Assembly (NCBI GenBank): GCA_947474595.1
Contig: CANJIV010000012.1
Span: 1-37,060 of the forward strand
Direction: 5' to 3'
Source of the DNA: Solirubrobacterales bacterium
Lineage (GTDB): Bacteria > Actinomycetota > Thermoleophilia > Solirubrobacterales > Solirubrobacteraceae
DNA: 37,060 nucleotides
Part shown: positions 1-6,631 of the stretch, piece after piece
How positions within the stretch are numbered: position 1 is the stretch's first letter
Layout: the number at the start of each line of letters is the position of its first letter
Position numbers and translations under genes: made by a program
The notes under the pieces: model-generated
What the model saw: only the letters and a program-made list of their open reading frames with translations
What the model was told of the DNA's origin: nothing
The model's database searches: none

Positions 1-74
1 CGCCCCGCGCCCCGCGCCCCGCGCCCCGCGCCCCGCGCCCCGCGCCCCGCGCCCCGCGCCCCGCGCCCCGCGCC
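1..74. repeat. 7-bp GC-only tandem repeat, ten copies
   Basis: Ten perfect copies of CGCCCCG occupy 1-70, followed by a partial copy. A small hairpin follows (CCACC at 88-92, GGTGG at 97-101). No reading frame is supported here. The repeat sits exactly at the window edge, so it may be a genuine low-complexity intergenic array before gltX or an assembly artefact at a contig end. Confidence 0.9.
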
Positions 75-119
75 GCGCGCCAAATCACCACCGTCAGGTG
101 GGGTGGGAGCTTGACGCAC

Positions 120-125
120 TACGAT
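120..125 (+). promoter_or_regulatory. -10 element (TACGAT) for gltX
   Basis: TACGAT lies 10 nt before the ATG at 136, matching the TANNNT box seen before many genes here. It overlaps the more upstream ATG at 124, which argues that translation begins at 136 on a leaderless mRNA. Confidence 0.45.
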
Positions 126-135
126 GGCTTGGCTC

Positions 136-1503
136 ATGACTGACCCCTCAAAGATGCGCTTGCGCTTCGCTCCCTCTCCGACTGGCTCGCTCCACATCGG
201 CGGCGCTCGCACTGCTCTCTTTAACTGGCTGCTCGTGCGCGGCGCTGGCGCCACGTTGGTGCTGAGGATTGAAGACACCGACCGTGACCGCTCAACACCG
301 GAGAACGTTGACCAGATACTTGACGCCCTTAAGTGGCTCGAGCTTGACTGGGATGAGGGCCCGATCTTCCAGAGCGACAACGCCGTCCGCCATCAAGAGG
401 TGCTCGTTTCGCTGCTCGACGCTGGGCTCGCCTATCGGTCGCTGGCTACTGCCGACGACGTTCGCGCCTACAAGGATCAGCACGGATCCGAGCGTGGCTT
501 CCGCGGCCAAGACGATGGCGAGGGGGCTGTCCGTCTGCGGGTCCCCGAAGGAGCTTCGATCGTCGATGATGCGATCCGAGGCGAGACGCGGTTTGAGCAC
601 GTTCATCTCGACGACCCGGTGATCGCCCGAGCCGACGGCTCGGTGCTCTACAACTTCGCAGTCGCCGTCGATGATCATGACGCTGGGATCACGCACGTCG
701 TGCGCGGTGATGACCATCTCTCCAATACTCCTAAGCAGCTCCTAGTTTTTGCTGCGATGGGGGCTACTGCGCCAATCTACGCGCACCTACCGCTGCTTCA
801 CGGACCCGACGGGAAGAAGCTCTCCAAGCGCCACGGCGCGGCCTCGGTTCAAGAGTTGCGTGATGACGGCTATCTGCCCGAGGCAATTCGTAACTACATT
901 GCCCTGCTCGGATGGGGGACCGACGACGATGAGACCTTGCTCAGCACCGACGAGCTAAAGCGCCGCTTTGGACTTGACCACGTCTCAAAATCACCAGCGA
1001 TCTTTGACGAGAAGAAGTTGCGGTGGATGAACGGCCGCTACCTGCGCGAGCTGACCCTCGAAGATCTGACCGCTCGCTTGGAGCTGTTCACCGGTCGAAC
1101 TGGGCTGGCTGGCGCAGTCGAAATCTCACGCGAGAAGATCCAGACACTTGCCGACTTCTGGCCCCTAGTTGGCTTTGTCTTCGACGGTCCAGCAGAGGAT
1201 CAGGCGGCGTGGGATAAGACGATTGGCGCGCCAGGCGCAGTCGAGATTCTGGCTGAGGTTCGCAGCGCGCTGGCAGCCGTTGCGGAGTTTGACGTCGATA
1301 CGGTCCAGAGCGCTCTGCGCGCAATCGTGGAGGAGCGCGGCGTGAAGCCAAACGCTGTATTCCAGCCGCTGAGAGTCGCAATGGCTGGAACGACGATCTC
1401 TCCGGGAATCTTTGAGACTGCAGTCTTGCTGGGGCGCGAGGAGACTCTCAGCCGAGTAGATCGCGCATTAGAACGCGGGGAGCCTCAGAGTTCAGCTAGC
1501 TGA
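136..1503 (+). CDS. gltX: Glutamyl-tRNA synthetase
   Basis: Class I aminoacyl-tRNA synthetase that charges tRNA-Glu with glutamate in the cytoplasm. The N-terminus carries the Rossmann signature RFAPSPTGSLHIGG with the HIGH-like motif. The KMSKS equivalent is KLSKRHG, about 235 residues in. The C-terminal third is the helical anticodon-binding part. Length from this start is 455 aa, within the normal bacterial range. An ATG at 124 is also in frame but overlaps the putative -10 box; an ATG at 154 is the minimal alternative. gatCAB lies further along the window, so this enzyme may also mischarge tRNA-Gln (inference). The gene ends in a palindrome shared with the convergent vanZ-like gene. Confidence 0.95.
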   Translation: MTDPSKMRLRFAPSPTGSLHIGGARTALFNWLLVRGAGATLVLRIEDTDRDRSTPENVDQILDALKWLELDWDEGPIFQSDNAVRHQEVLVSLLDAGLAYRSLATADDVRAYKDQHGSERGFRGQDDGEGAVRLRVPEGASIVDDAIRGETRFEHVHLDDPVIARADGSVLYNFAVAVDDHDAGITHVVRGDDHLSNTPKQLLVFAAMGATAPIYAHLPLLHGPDGKKLSKRHGAASVQELRDDGYLPEAIRNYIALLGWGTDDDETLLSTDELKRRFGLDHVSKSPAIFDEKKLRWMNGRYLRELTLEDLTARLELFTGRTGLAGAVEISREKIQTLADFWPLVGFVFDGPAEDQAAWDKTIGAPGAVEILAEVRSALAAVAEFDVDTVQSALRAIVEERGVKPNAVFQPLRVAMAGTTISPGIFETAVLLGREETLSRVDRALERGEPQSSAS

Positions 1504-1509
1504 ACTCTG
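1486..1509. terminator. 24-bp perfect palindrome joining two convergent gene ends
   Basis: The half-site CAGAGTTCAGCT is followed directly by its reverse complement. Read on either strand it encodes Gln-Ser-Ser-Ala-Ser-stop, so gltX and the opposing VanZ-like gene have the same last five residues. As RNA it could fold into a 10-bp stem with a 4-nt CUAG loop on either transcript. There is no T-tract on either side, so a bidirectional terminator role is plausible but not shown. Confidence 0.5.
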
Positions 1510-1890
1510 GCGAGGTTGTCGGCGAGCACGTTGGCGATTCCACCAGACGTGAATCAACCACGCGATCGCAATGCCAACAGCATCGATCAGAACATCGATA
1601 GGAGTGCCGACACGGCCCTCAACGTAGGTCTGGTGGAACTCATCACTACCGGCATAGATCAGCGCGATTGCGGCTGCTGCTAGCGGTGCTTTGAAGCCAA
1701 AAGCCCTTAGCCACAGCCAAAAGAGCAGTCCGTATTCGGCGGCATGAACCAGCTTGCGGCCGATCAGATCAGCCAACCCGAGGCCCGTATTGAGATCGGT
1801 CTGGGCCGACGCAAGATATATCAGTCCCATCAGGACAATCGGCGGAGCAAAGCGACCAAAAACACTGCGAGGACCGAAATGCTTAGTCAT
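1492..1890 (-). CDS. VanZ-like family membrane protein
   Basis: A 132-aa protein with about four hydrophobic segments. It has the conserved VanZ-like signature: a Lys-x-x-His-x-x-Glu-Tyr stretch (KLVHAAEYGLLFW), then SDEFHQTYVEGRVGTPIDVLIDAVG. VanZ-like proteins are small polytopic membrane proteins; the founding member gives low-level teicoplanin resistance, and the general biochemical role is unclear. The frame extends 57 codons upstream with non-conserved sequence, so the ATG at 1890 is chosen because hydrophobic sequence starts soon after it. The last 12 nt overlap gltX in the convergent orientation. No Shine-Dalgarno is visible. Confidence 0.8.
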   Translation of the reverse strand: MTKHFGPRSVFGRFAPPIVLMGLIYLASAQTDLNTGLGLADLIGRKLVHAAEYGLLFWLWLRAFGFKAPLAAAAIALIYAGSDEFHQTYVEGRVGTPIDVLIDAVGIAIAWLIHVWWNRQRARRQPRQSSAS

Positions 1891-2041
1891 CGAAGAAGGC
1901 CGTAGTTGACCCGAGCGTTGGCCAAAGCAAGGAGCTTGGAGGGCGGTCGGGTTGGCGCAGATGTGGTCGGTGTCATACGATCGCGATGGTAGGTGCGTGA
2001 CGGCGGTGTCGGAGCGCTCCTCAACTAGGACAGTAAATCCC

Positions 2042-2434
2042 ATGATCTCAATTACCAGCAAATCACCCTACGCAGTCGCAGCACTGTGTGAATTGGGCCG
2101 CAGCGGCGGCGATCTACCTGTTCCGATTGGAGAACTCGCGCGAAGACGAGAGATCCCCGTGCAGTTTCTCGAACAGCTCTTTGCGATCCTGCGCCGCGCA
2201 GGGATCCTCAACTCTCAAAGAGGAGTCAAAGGCGGCTACTCATTCGCTCGCGAGCCTGCGACGATCACAGTGCTTGAGATCGTCGAGCTGCTCGACGGAG
2301 AAGTTGGGGCCGGTGCCGAGGGAATATTCGGCGAGGCCTCTGCGGCCGCTCGAGCGGTCCTGGCTAGCCAAAGCATTGCCGACCTAGTCGAGCGCGAGAC
2401 GCGCGAGGGCGGCGCGTCGATGTACTACATCTAA
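2042..2434 (+). CDS. Rrf2-family transcriptional regulator, CymR-like
   Basis: A 130-aa winged-helix DNA-binding protein. The start ISITSKSPYAVAALCEL and the later RGVKGGYSFAREP wing are typical of Rrf2 proteins. The Cys triad that holds the Fe-S cluster in IscR/NsrR is absent; the only Cys is near the N-terminus. The C-terminus is MYYI, recalling Bacillus CymR, which ends MFYI and represses cysteine-metabolism genes in complex with CysK. cysK and cysE lie about 2.3 kb downstream, which fits a role in sulfur control (inference). The ATG at 2042 is chosen by family alignment; the open frame continues upstream to 1952 without conserved sequence. A TACGAT box at 1976-1981 could be the promoter, giving a leader of about 50 nt. 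Confidence 0.85.
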   Translation: MISITSKSPYAVAALCELGRSGGDLPVPIGELARRREIPVQFLEQLFAILRRAGILNSQRGVKGGYSFAREPATITVLEIVELLDGEVGAGAEGIFGEASAAARAVLASQSIADLVERETREGGASMYYI

Positions 2435-2510
2435 AAAGGGGTCAGTGCCGTCCCTGGCTCAAACCAACTAGTAGCGAGTTAAGCCCCGGCTCTTTTACAC
2501 GCCGTTGTGG

Positions 2511-2527
2511 GCCACGCGGCACGTGGC
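2511..2527. other. Small hairpin in the 2435-2545 gap
   Basis: GCCACG and CGTGGC flank a 5-nt loop between the CymR-like gene and the convergent small-protein pair. No T-run follows on either strand, so this is at best a weak stem-loop. I see no gene or tRNA in this 111-bp gap. Confidence 0.25.
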
Positions 2528-2545
2528 TAAAAACAGAACCAGCGA

Positions 2546-2689
2546 TCAAGAATTATCTGGGAGGCGATTTGCTTCCTGCTCACGCTCGTAGCGCCCGTCT
2601 AGTACTGCGGCGTAGAAAAGCAGACCAACCACACCTATAACGATCAAGCTGATAAAAAATCCAACTATAAAGAGTGCGAGGTTGTTCAT
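2546..2689 (-). CDS. 47-aa single-pass membrane protein, unknown function
   Basis: The protein starts MNNLALFIVGFFISLIVIGV: one long hydrophobic helix, then a short charged tail ending RLPDNS. I do not recognise a family. The ATG at 2689 overlaps the stop codon of the upstream 68-aa gene by one base (TAATG), so the pair is probably translationally coupled. The frame extends further upstream, but that part overlaps the neighbouring gene and is not hydrophobic. The coupling supports a real gene; function is unknown. Confidence 0.6.
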   Translation of the reverse strand: MNNLALFIVGFFISLIVIGVVGLLFYAAVLDGRYEREQEANRLPDNS

Positions 2690-2895
2690 TAGGTCTTCTT
2701 GGGCAGGATTAGGGCACCAAGCGCGAGAATGCTCGGCACCCAAGTCCCGATAAAGATCCCCGCCAATTTGTCATCGGCAATAAACCAGATACACACCGAG
2801 AGGGCCATCGAGATTCCGGCCGCAAGGATAATCAGCCAGCGCGCGTATTTTGTTGTGTTGTCTGGTCTGCGCGCCGGTCTTGCTGTTTCAGTCAT
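2689..2895 (-). CDS. 68-aa two-helix membrane protein, unknown function
   Basis: A short polar N-terminus is followed by two hydrophobic segments (WLIILAAGISMALSVCIWFI, then GIFIGTWVPSILALGALIL) and a basic end, PKKT. Small proteins of this type occur in actinobacteria, but I know of no assigned function. It is first in a two-gene unit with the 47-aa protein. The 210 bp upstream (2896-3105) contains no gene I can support; it must hold the promoter for this pair and the 3' end region of the 532-aa gene, but I see no clear box. Confidence 0.6.
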   Translation of the reverse strand: MTETARPARRPDNTTKYARWLIILAAGISMALSVCIWFIADDKLAGIFIGTWVPSILALGALILPKKT

Positions 2896-3105
2896 ATCCG
2901 CGATACGAGGTGGCGCGTGCTTTAGATCAATGCTGACCCAGTGGTCTTTCGGCAGCTGTCACTACCTAGAGGCCGCCCGCATGGACTGATATTCAGGGGG
3001 GTTCACCCGATGATCTGATCCTGGCGTGTGGTCTCTGCCATCTTCAGACGAACTCAGAGCGCCAGCATCTGAGCCGAGCGCGAAGCTTTGGCCACGGCGA
3101 CGAGT

Positions 3106-4704
3106 TCAGTTGTCCCCGGCCGACGAGCAGAATGAGCTCTGTTCGGCCATCTTGGCTATGTCGAACCGTGCCGCGATAGTTATCCGGCCGGGTCGTACGG
3201 GCGTCACTTCAGTCCAACCATCTGGCGCCCGTGCCAAGCAGGCGGAGCCCTCTATGGCGGTAAAAAAGCTCGTCCAGCGCACGCGTACGATCATCGGCTT
3301 TGCGCGATGAGCTTGAATTGTGAAGTCGTCGCGTCCCAACGCGAGTAAGTCGCCCGGACCGGTGAGCAGCGGCGCAGCGTCGGTTACCTTGAAGACCTTC
3401 CAGTGGGCGCTGCTCCAGATTGGACGTAGCCAAGGCGGGTTGCTAGCGATTACTGCGAGCTCCCGCTTGCTTGTGGGGTCCGGTGCAGCATCAGGCACGG
3501 CGATGTAGGCAACGGCGTTGTTGGTTAGCCAGCGGTGGTACTCAGTAGCGGAGAATGGGTCGTCTTTGCGATAGAAGAGGGCACCGTATTTGGTGTCTAG
3601 TTGGGTTGACCAGCCGCGAGCGAGCTTCAGGCTCGGAGCAAGATAGGCGGCCTCCCAGTGCGCTCGCGTGAACGGAACTTCGACTCGAAACGGAGCGCTC
3701 CCACGGGTTGCGAAGAAGTCGATTAGCGGCTGGTGATAAGCAGCGGTCGTCGAGGGATCGCCGGCACCCTTGGCGACCTCGCGTATAGGCCCCAGCAGCT
3801 GCCAGCAGGCCACCGCAGCCGCAATCACGACGACGACCCGCAGGTGCTTGATCGGCGTCGGGCGACTGAGTATCAGGGCGATCAGTAGCGGTCCTGCGAG
3901 GAGGATTCCGAGCCGAGCGACGTTCTCGCCAAGCGGGGAGGGGACAAGGGAGGCCAAGATGCAAACTGGCGCATAAATCCAAGCCCCGATCCGCAGTGCG
4001 CGCTGGTTAGGTCCCGCCAGCAGGGCGATCGCGACCGTAGCCACAACTGGAATGATCGTGCTGCGCAGTGGGTATGGCTGAACACCCCCTTCCGGAAACC
4101 CAAAAGCCATCACCAAGACCATCACGGTCGCCGCGACTGCGACCCCAGCCGCGGCGCGTGAGCGCTGTGCGATTGCGACCGAGATGGCTATCAGAACGAT
4201 GAATGCTCCAGCCACTGGACTCGCTGCTGCACAAGCGATCGCGAAAAGCGCGCTTAGTGTCGGGCGCTTGCGGTCTAAGGCCAGCAGGCATGCCAGCCCG
4301 AAGCTGACGCCCAGAGCAAAGGTCAGTCGACCAATCATCAGATCCCCAACCGCCACGAAGGCAAACCAGACGGTCGCCCAGCGCGCAGCACGGCGGGGGA
4401 AGTGCGCTCCCATCAGGCGTTCGAATAGGACCACAGAGACAGTGACCGCCAGTGCCCCAAGCAGTCGTGGTCCGATCAGCGCCGCCATTGGCGGAAATAG
4501 CAGGCTGTAGCCAGGGAGGTTGTGGCCGCCGTACCACGAGGAGTCCCAGACTGCGAACCCTTCGCTGCGAAAAAGGGTCGCTCGAAAGACCTGCGCGGCG
4601 AGGTCTGGAGTGGGTGGAGCGATAAGCAGCCAGAGGGCTGCTAGCGCCGCTGCCAAAAGCCAAATTGGCGCGACGGCGCGGTCGCGGGAGAGCGCCAAGC
4701 CCAT
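3106..4704 (-). CDS. Large polytopic membrane protein, GT-C/YfhO-like architecture
   Basis: A 532-aa protein. Roughly the first 315 residues form about ten hydrophobic helices, and the last ~210 are a soluble domain. After the first helix comes an extracytoplasmic loop with DSSWYGGHNLPGYSLLFPP, an arrangement typical of actinobacterial integral membrane proteins resembling GT-C glycosyltransferases or '6-pyruvoyl-tetrahydropterin synthase-related' membrane proteins. I see no definite catalytic motif, so substrate and activity are unassigned; an envelope glycan or lipid role is only an inference. The ATG at 4704 lies 6 nt after a TATGCT box, which supports this start. It is divergent from cysK. 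Confidence 0.75.
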   Translation of the reverse strand: MGLALSRDRAVAPIWLLAAALAALWLLIAPPTPDLAAQVFRATLFRSEGFAVWDSSWYGGHNLPGYSLLFPPMAALIGPRLLGALAVTVSVVLFERLMGAHFPRRAARWATVWFAFVAVGDLMIGRLTFALGVSFGLACLLALDRKRPTLSALFAIACAAASPVAGAFIVLIAISVAIAQRSRAAAGVAVAATVMVLVMAFGFPEGGVQPYPLRSTIIPVVATVAIALLAGPNQRALRIGAWIYAPVCILASLVPSPLGENVARLGILLAGPLLIALILSRPTPIKHLRVVVVIAAAVACWQLLGPIREVAKGAGDPSTTAAYHQPLIDFFATRGSAPFRVEVPFTRAHWEAAYLAPSLKLARGWSTQLDTKYGALFYRKDDPFSATEYHRWLTNNAVAYIAVPDAAPDPTSKRELAVIASNPPWLRPIWSSAHWKVFKVTDAAPLLTGPGDLLALGRDDFTIQAHRAKPMIVRVRWTSFFTAIEGSACLARAPDGWTEVTPVRPGRITIAARFDIAKMAEQSSFCSSAGDN

Positions 4705-4710
4705 CTACGA

Positions 4711-4716
4711 AGCATA
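4711..4716 (-). promoter_or_regulatory. -10 element (TATGCT) for the 532-aa membrane protein
   Basis: On the minus strand TATGCT ends 6 nt before the ATG at 4704. This is the same spacing as on the plus-strand genes and implies a leaderless transcript. Confidence 0.45.
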
Positions 4717-4767
4717 ACTGGAGGTCCCGATTGCTCTTGCTTTGCCCGGTTGGGTGGCGAGCATCGG

Positions 4768-4773
4768 TACTCT
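4768..4773 (+). promoter_or_regulatory. -10 element (TACTCT) for cysK
   Basis: TACTCT ends 9 nt before the cysK ATG. A GGAG at 4775-4778 lies between box and start, so this gene could have a very short leader instead of none. Confidence 0.45.
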
Positions 4774-4782
4774 TGGAGAGGT

Positions 4783-5745
4783 ATGTCCCGAATCCCGATC
4801 AACATTTCCCAACACGTCGGTCGTACGCCGATGGTCCAGATGACCAAGATGGTCGACGACCACAGCGTTTCAATCTTCGCCAAGCTCGAACAGTTCAACC
4901 CAGGCGGCAGTGTCAAGGACCGCATCGGGGTAGCGATGATCGAGGCCGCCGAAGCCGAGGGGCGCATTGAGCCCGGGCGAACGACGGTCGTTGAGGCGAC
5001 CAGCGGCAACACCGGCATCGCGCTGGCATTCGTCTGTGCAGCCAAGGGCTATCGACTGATAATCACGATGCCCCAAGGGATGAGCCGCGAGCGAGAAGGT
5101 CTCTTGCGCTTATACGGCGCCGAGGTCCACGTGGTCGAGTCGATGGGAGCGATGAACGAGGCAGTGGCAGCGGCGCGCGCAATCGCTGACGCTGATCCTG
5201 ACGCATTTCTAACCGATCAGTTCGCCAATCCCGCTAACCCTGACGCTCATCGGCGCGGGACGGGGCCCGAGATCTGGGACGCACTCGACGGGAAGGTAGA
5301 CGTTCTCGTGGCTGGCGTTGGAACCGGAGGGACGATAACCGGAGCAGGCCAGGCGCTGCGTGAGCGCAATCCAAATATTCAGATAGTCGCCGTGGAGCCT
5401 GCGGCATCGGCAGTTCTCTCTGGACGCCCAGCTGGCGCCCACAAGATCCAAGGCATCGGAGCGGGCTTCATCCCTGCCGTGCTCGATCGCTCCCTACTTA
5501 ACGAAATCATCACCGTAGATGACGAGGATGCGATTGAGACTGCGCGGGTCGCCGCGCGTCGTGAAGGGGTGCTTGTGGGAATGTCGTGTGGCGCAGCGCT
5601 CTGGGGGGCGATGGAGGTGGCTCGACGCCCTGAATCTCGCGGCAAAAGGATTGCGGTTGTCTTACCGGACTCCGGCGAGCGCTATATCTCGACACCGTTC
5701 TTCGCGCCCCCCGCGCCTGCGAGCGCACGTGGGGCAGTTAGGTAA
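4783..5745 (+). CDS. cysK: Cysteine synthase (O-acetylserine sulfhydrylase)
   Basis: PLP enzyme of fold type II that makes L-cysteine from O-acetylserine and sulfide. Visible landmarks are the PLP-lysine motif FNPGGSVKDRI, the substrate loop TSGNTGIALAF, the PLP phosphate-binding GTGGT, and the C-terminal PDSGERYIST. Length is 320 aa, normal for CysK. The ATG at 4783 begins MSRIPINIS, matching family N-termini; an upstream in-frame start at 4750 would add unconserved residues. cysE follows after 49 nt, so substrate and product enzymes are neighbours, though cysE has its own -10 box. The CymR-like gene upstream is a candidate regulator (inference). Confidence 0.95.
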   Translation: MSRIPINISQHVGRTPMVQMTKMVDDHSVSIFAKLEQFNPGGSVKDRIGVAMIEAAEAEGRIEPGRTTVVEATSGNTGIALAFVCAAKGYRLIITMPQGMSREREGLLRLYGAEVHVVESMGAMNEAVAAARAIADADPDAFLTDQFANPANPDAHRRGTGPEIWDALDGKVDVLVAGVGTGGTITGAGQALRERNPNIQIVAVEPAASAVLSGRPAGAHKIQGIGAGFIPAVLDRSLLNEIITVDDEDAIETARVAARREGVLVGMSCGAALWGAMEVARRPESRGKRIAVVLPDSGERYISTPFFAPPAPASARGAVR

Positions 5746-5781
5746 ATTCCCTGCAAAACGACGGCGATCTTGACGACCATC

Positions 5782-5787
5782 TACGCT
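5782..5787 (+). promoter_or_regulatory. -10 element (TACGCT) for cysE
   Basis: TACGCT ends 7 nt before the ATG at 5795 and favours that ATG over the GTG two codons upstream. Confidence 0.45.
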
Positions 5788-5794
5788 TGTGGTC

Positions 5795-6547
5795 ATGTTT
5801 GGCCTTAATACGCTTGCCAAAGTAGCTGGCGAACTACGGCGCGATATCGCTGCTGTCCACGACCGTGATCCTGCCGCCCGCGGAGCCGGGTCGCTTGAGA
5901 TCATCGCGACGTGGCCGGGAGTACACGCTCTTCTCTCCCACCGCGTTGCCCACGCCCTTGACGAGGTCGGCATTCCGATAGTGCCGCGGGTGATTGCCAA
6001 CCTCTCGCGCACGATCACCGGAATTGAGATCCATCCGTCGGCGACGATTGGGGCTGGCTTCTTCATCGACCACGGCATGGGAGTGGTGATTGGAGAGACT
6101 GCGGAGATAGGCAATGACGTAACGCTCTACCAAGGCGTAACTCTCGGTGGCACGGGCTTTGCCACCGGCAAGCGCCACCCAACGGTGGAAGACAATGTCA
6201 CGATTGGCTCGGGGGCCAACCTGCTCGGTCCGATCGTGATCGGCCATGGGGCAAAGATCGGTGCCAACAGTGTCGTGATTCACGATGTCCCGCCAAACTC
6301 CACGGTCGTCGGCAATCCCGGCCATCCTGTGCGAGTAGAAGGCCGCCGCCCCGAAGGCCCCGACGCCGACTGGATACACCTACCTGATCCGATCGCCGAC
6401 GCGATCAAGGGGCTAGCTGGTCGTCTCGAAGCGCTTGAGAAGGCGGTCGCGGATCTGGGAGCAGCCGCTGGTGTAGAGACCAACGCCCCGCTTGGGCAAG
6501 TGCGCCCTCTGCGGGCCGTGCGCGGCCCCAATCCAGCCGGCGGTTGA
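5795..6547 (+). CDS. cysE: Serine O-acetyltransferase
   Basis: Converts serine and acetyl-CoA to O-acetylserine, the substrate of CysK next door. After a helical N-terminal segment, the protein shows left-handed beta-helix hexapeptide repeats with [29 protein letters not shown] and [11 protein letters not shown], the usual active-site region. It lacks the long N-terminal extension of the E. coli enzyme, so it is the short EpsC/SrpH-like type, 250 aa. The ~40-residue tail after the beta-helix ends NPAGG and has no terminal Ile, so the classic SAT-tail docking into CysK is not expected. GTG at 5789 is an alternative start. Confidence 0.93.
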   Translation: MFGLNTLAKVAGELRRDIAAVHDRDPAARGAGSLEIIATWPGVHALLSHRVAHALDEVGIPIVPRVIANLSRTITGIEIHPSATIGAGFFIDHGMGVVIGETAEIGNDVTLYQGVTLGGTGFATGKRHPTVEDNVTIGSGANLLGPIVIGHGAKIGANSVVIHDVPPNSTVVGNPGHPVRVEGRRPEGPDADWIHLPDPIADAIKGLAGRLEALEKAVADLGAAAGVETNAPLGQVRPLRAVRGPNPAGG

Positions 6548-6616
6548 TACTCGGGCAACTGTTGGTGGGCCGCTTGGCGCTAGGCGCTCCAGAGCGACAG
6601 CAACCGCAGCGGTCGC

Positions 6617-6622
6617 TACCTT
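6617..6622 (+). promoter_or_regulatory. -10 element (TACCTT) for pcrA
   Basis: TACCTT ends 9 nt before the ATG at 6632; no Shine-Dalgarno lies between. Confidence 0.4.
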
Positions 6623-6631
6623 TGATCGTCG

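Noticed and set aside
1891..2061. Upstream extension of the VanZ-like frame
   Set aside because: The extra 57 codons are polar and non-conserved and would overlap the start of the divergent CymR-like gene.
2435..3105. tRNA or small RNA in the gaps around the small membrane genes
   Set aside because: No cloverleaf, CCA end or conserved loop sequence could be assembled from either gap.
4007..4663. 218-aa frame inside the 532-aa membrane protein
   Set aside because: Same strand but a shifted frame, rich in Arg/Ser/Pro; the membrane-protein frame has coherent helices and a promoter box.
5834..6379. 181-aa open frame opposite cysE
   Set aside because: Lies wholly antisense to a clear serine acetyltransferase and has no recognisable domain.
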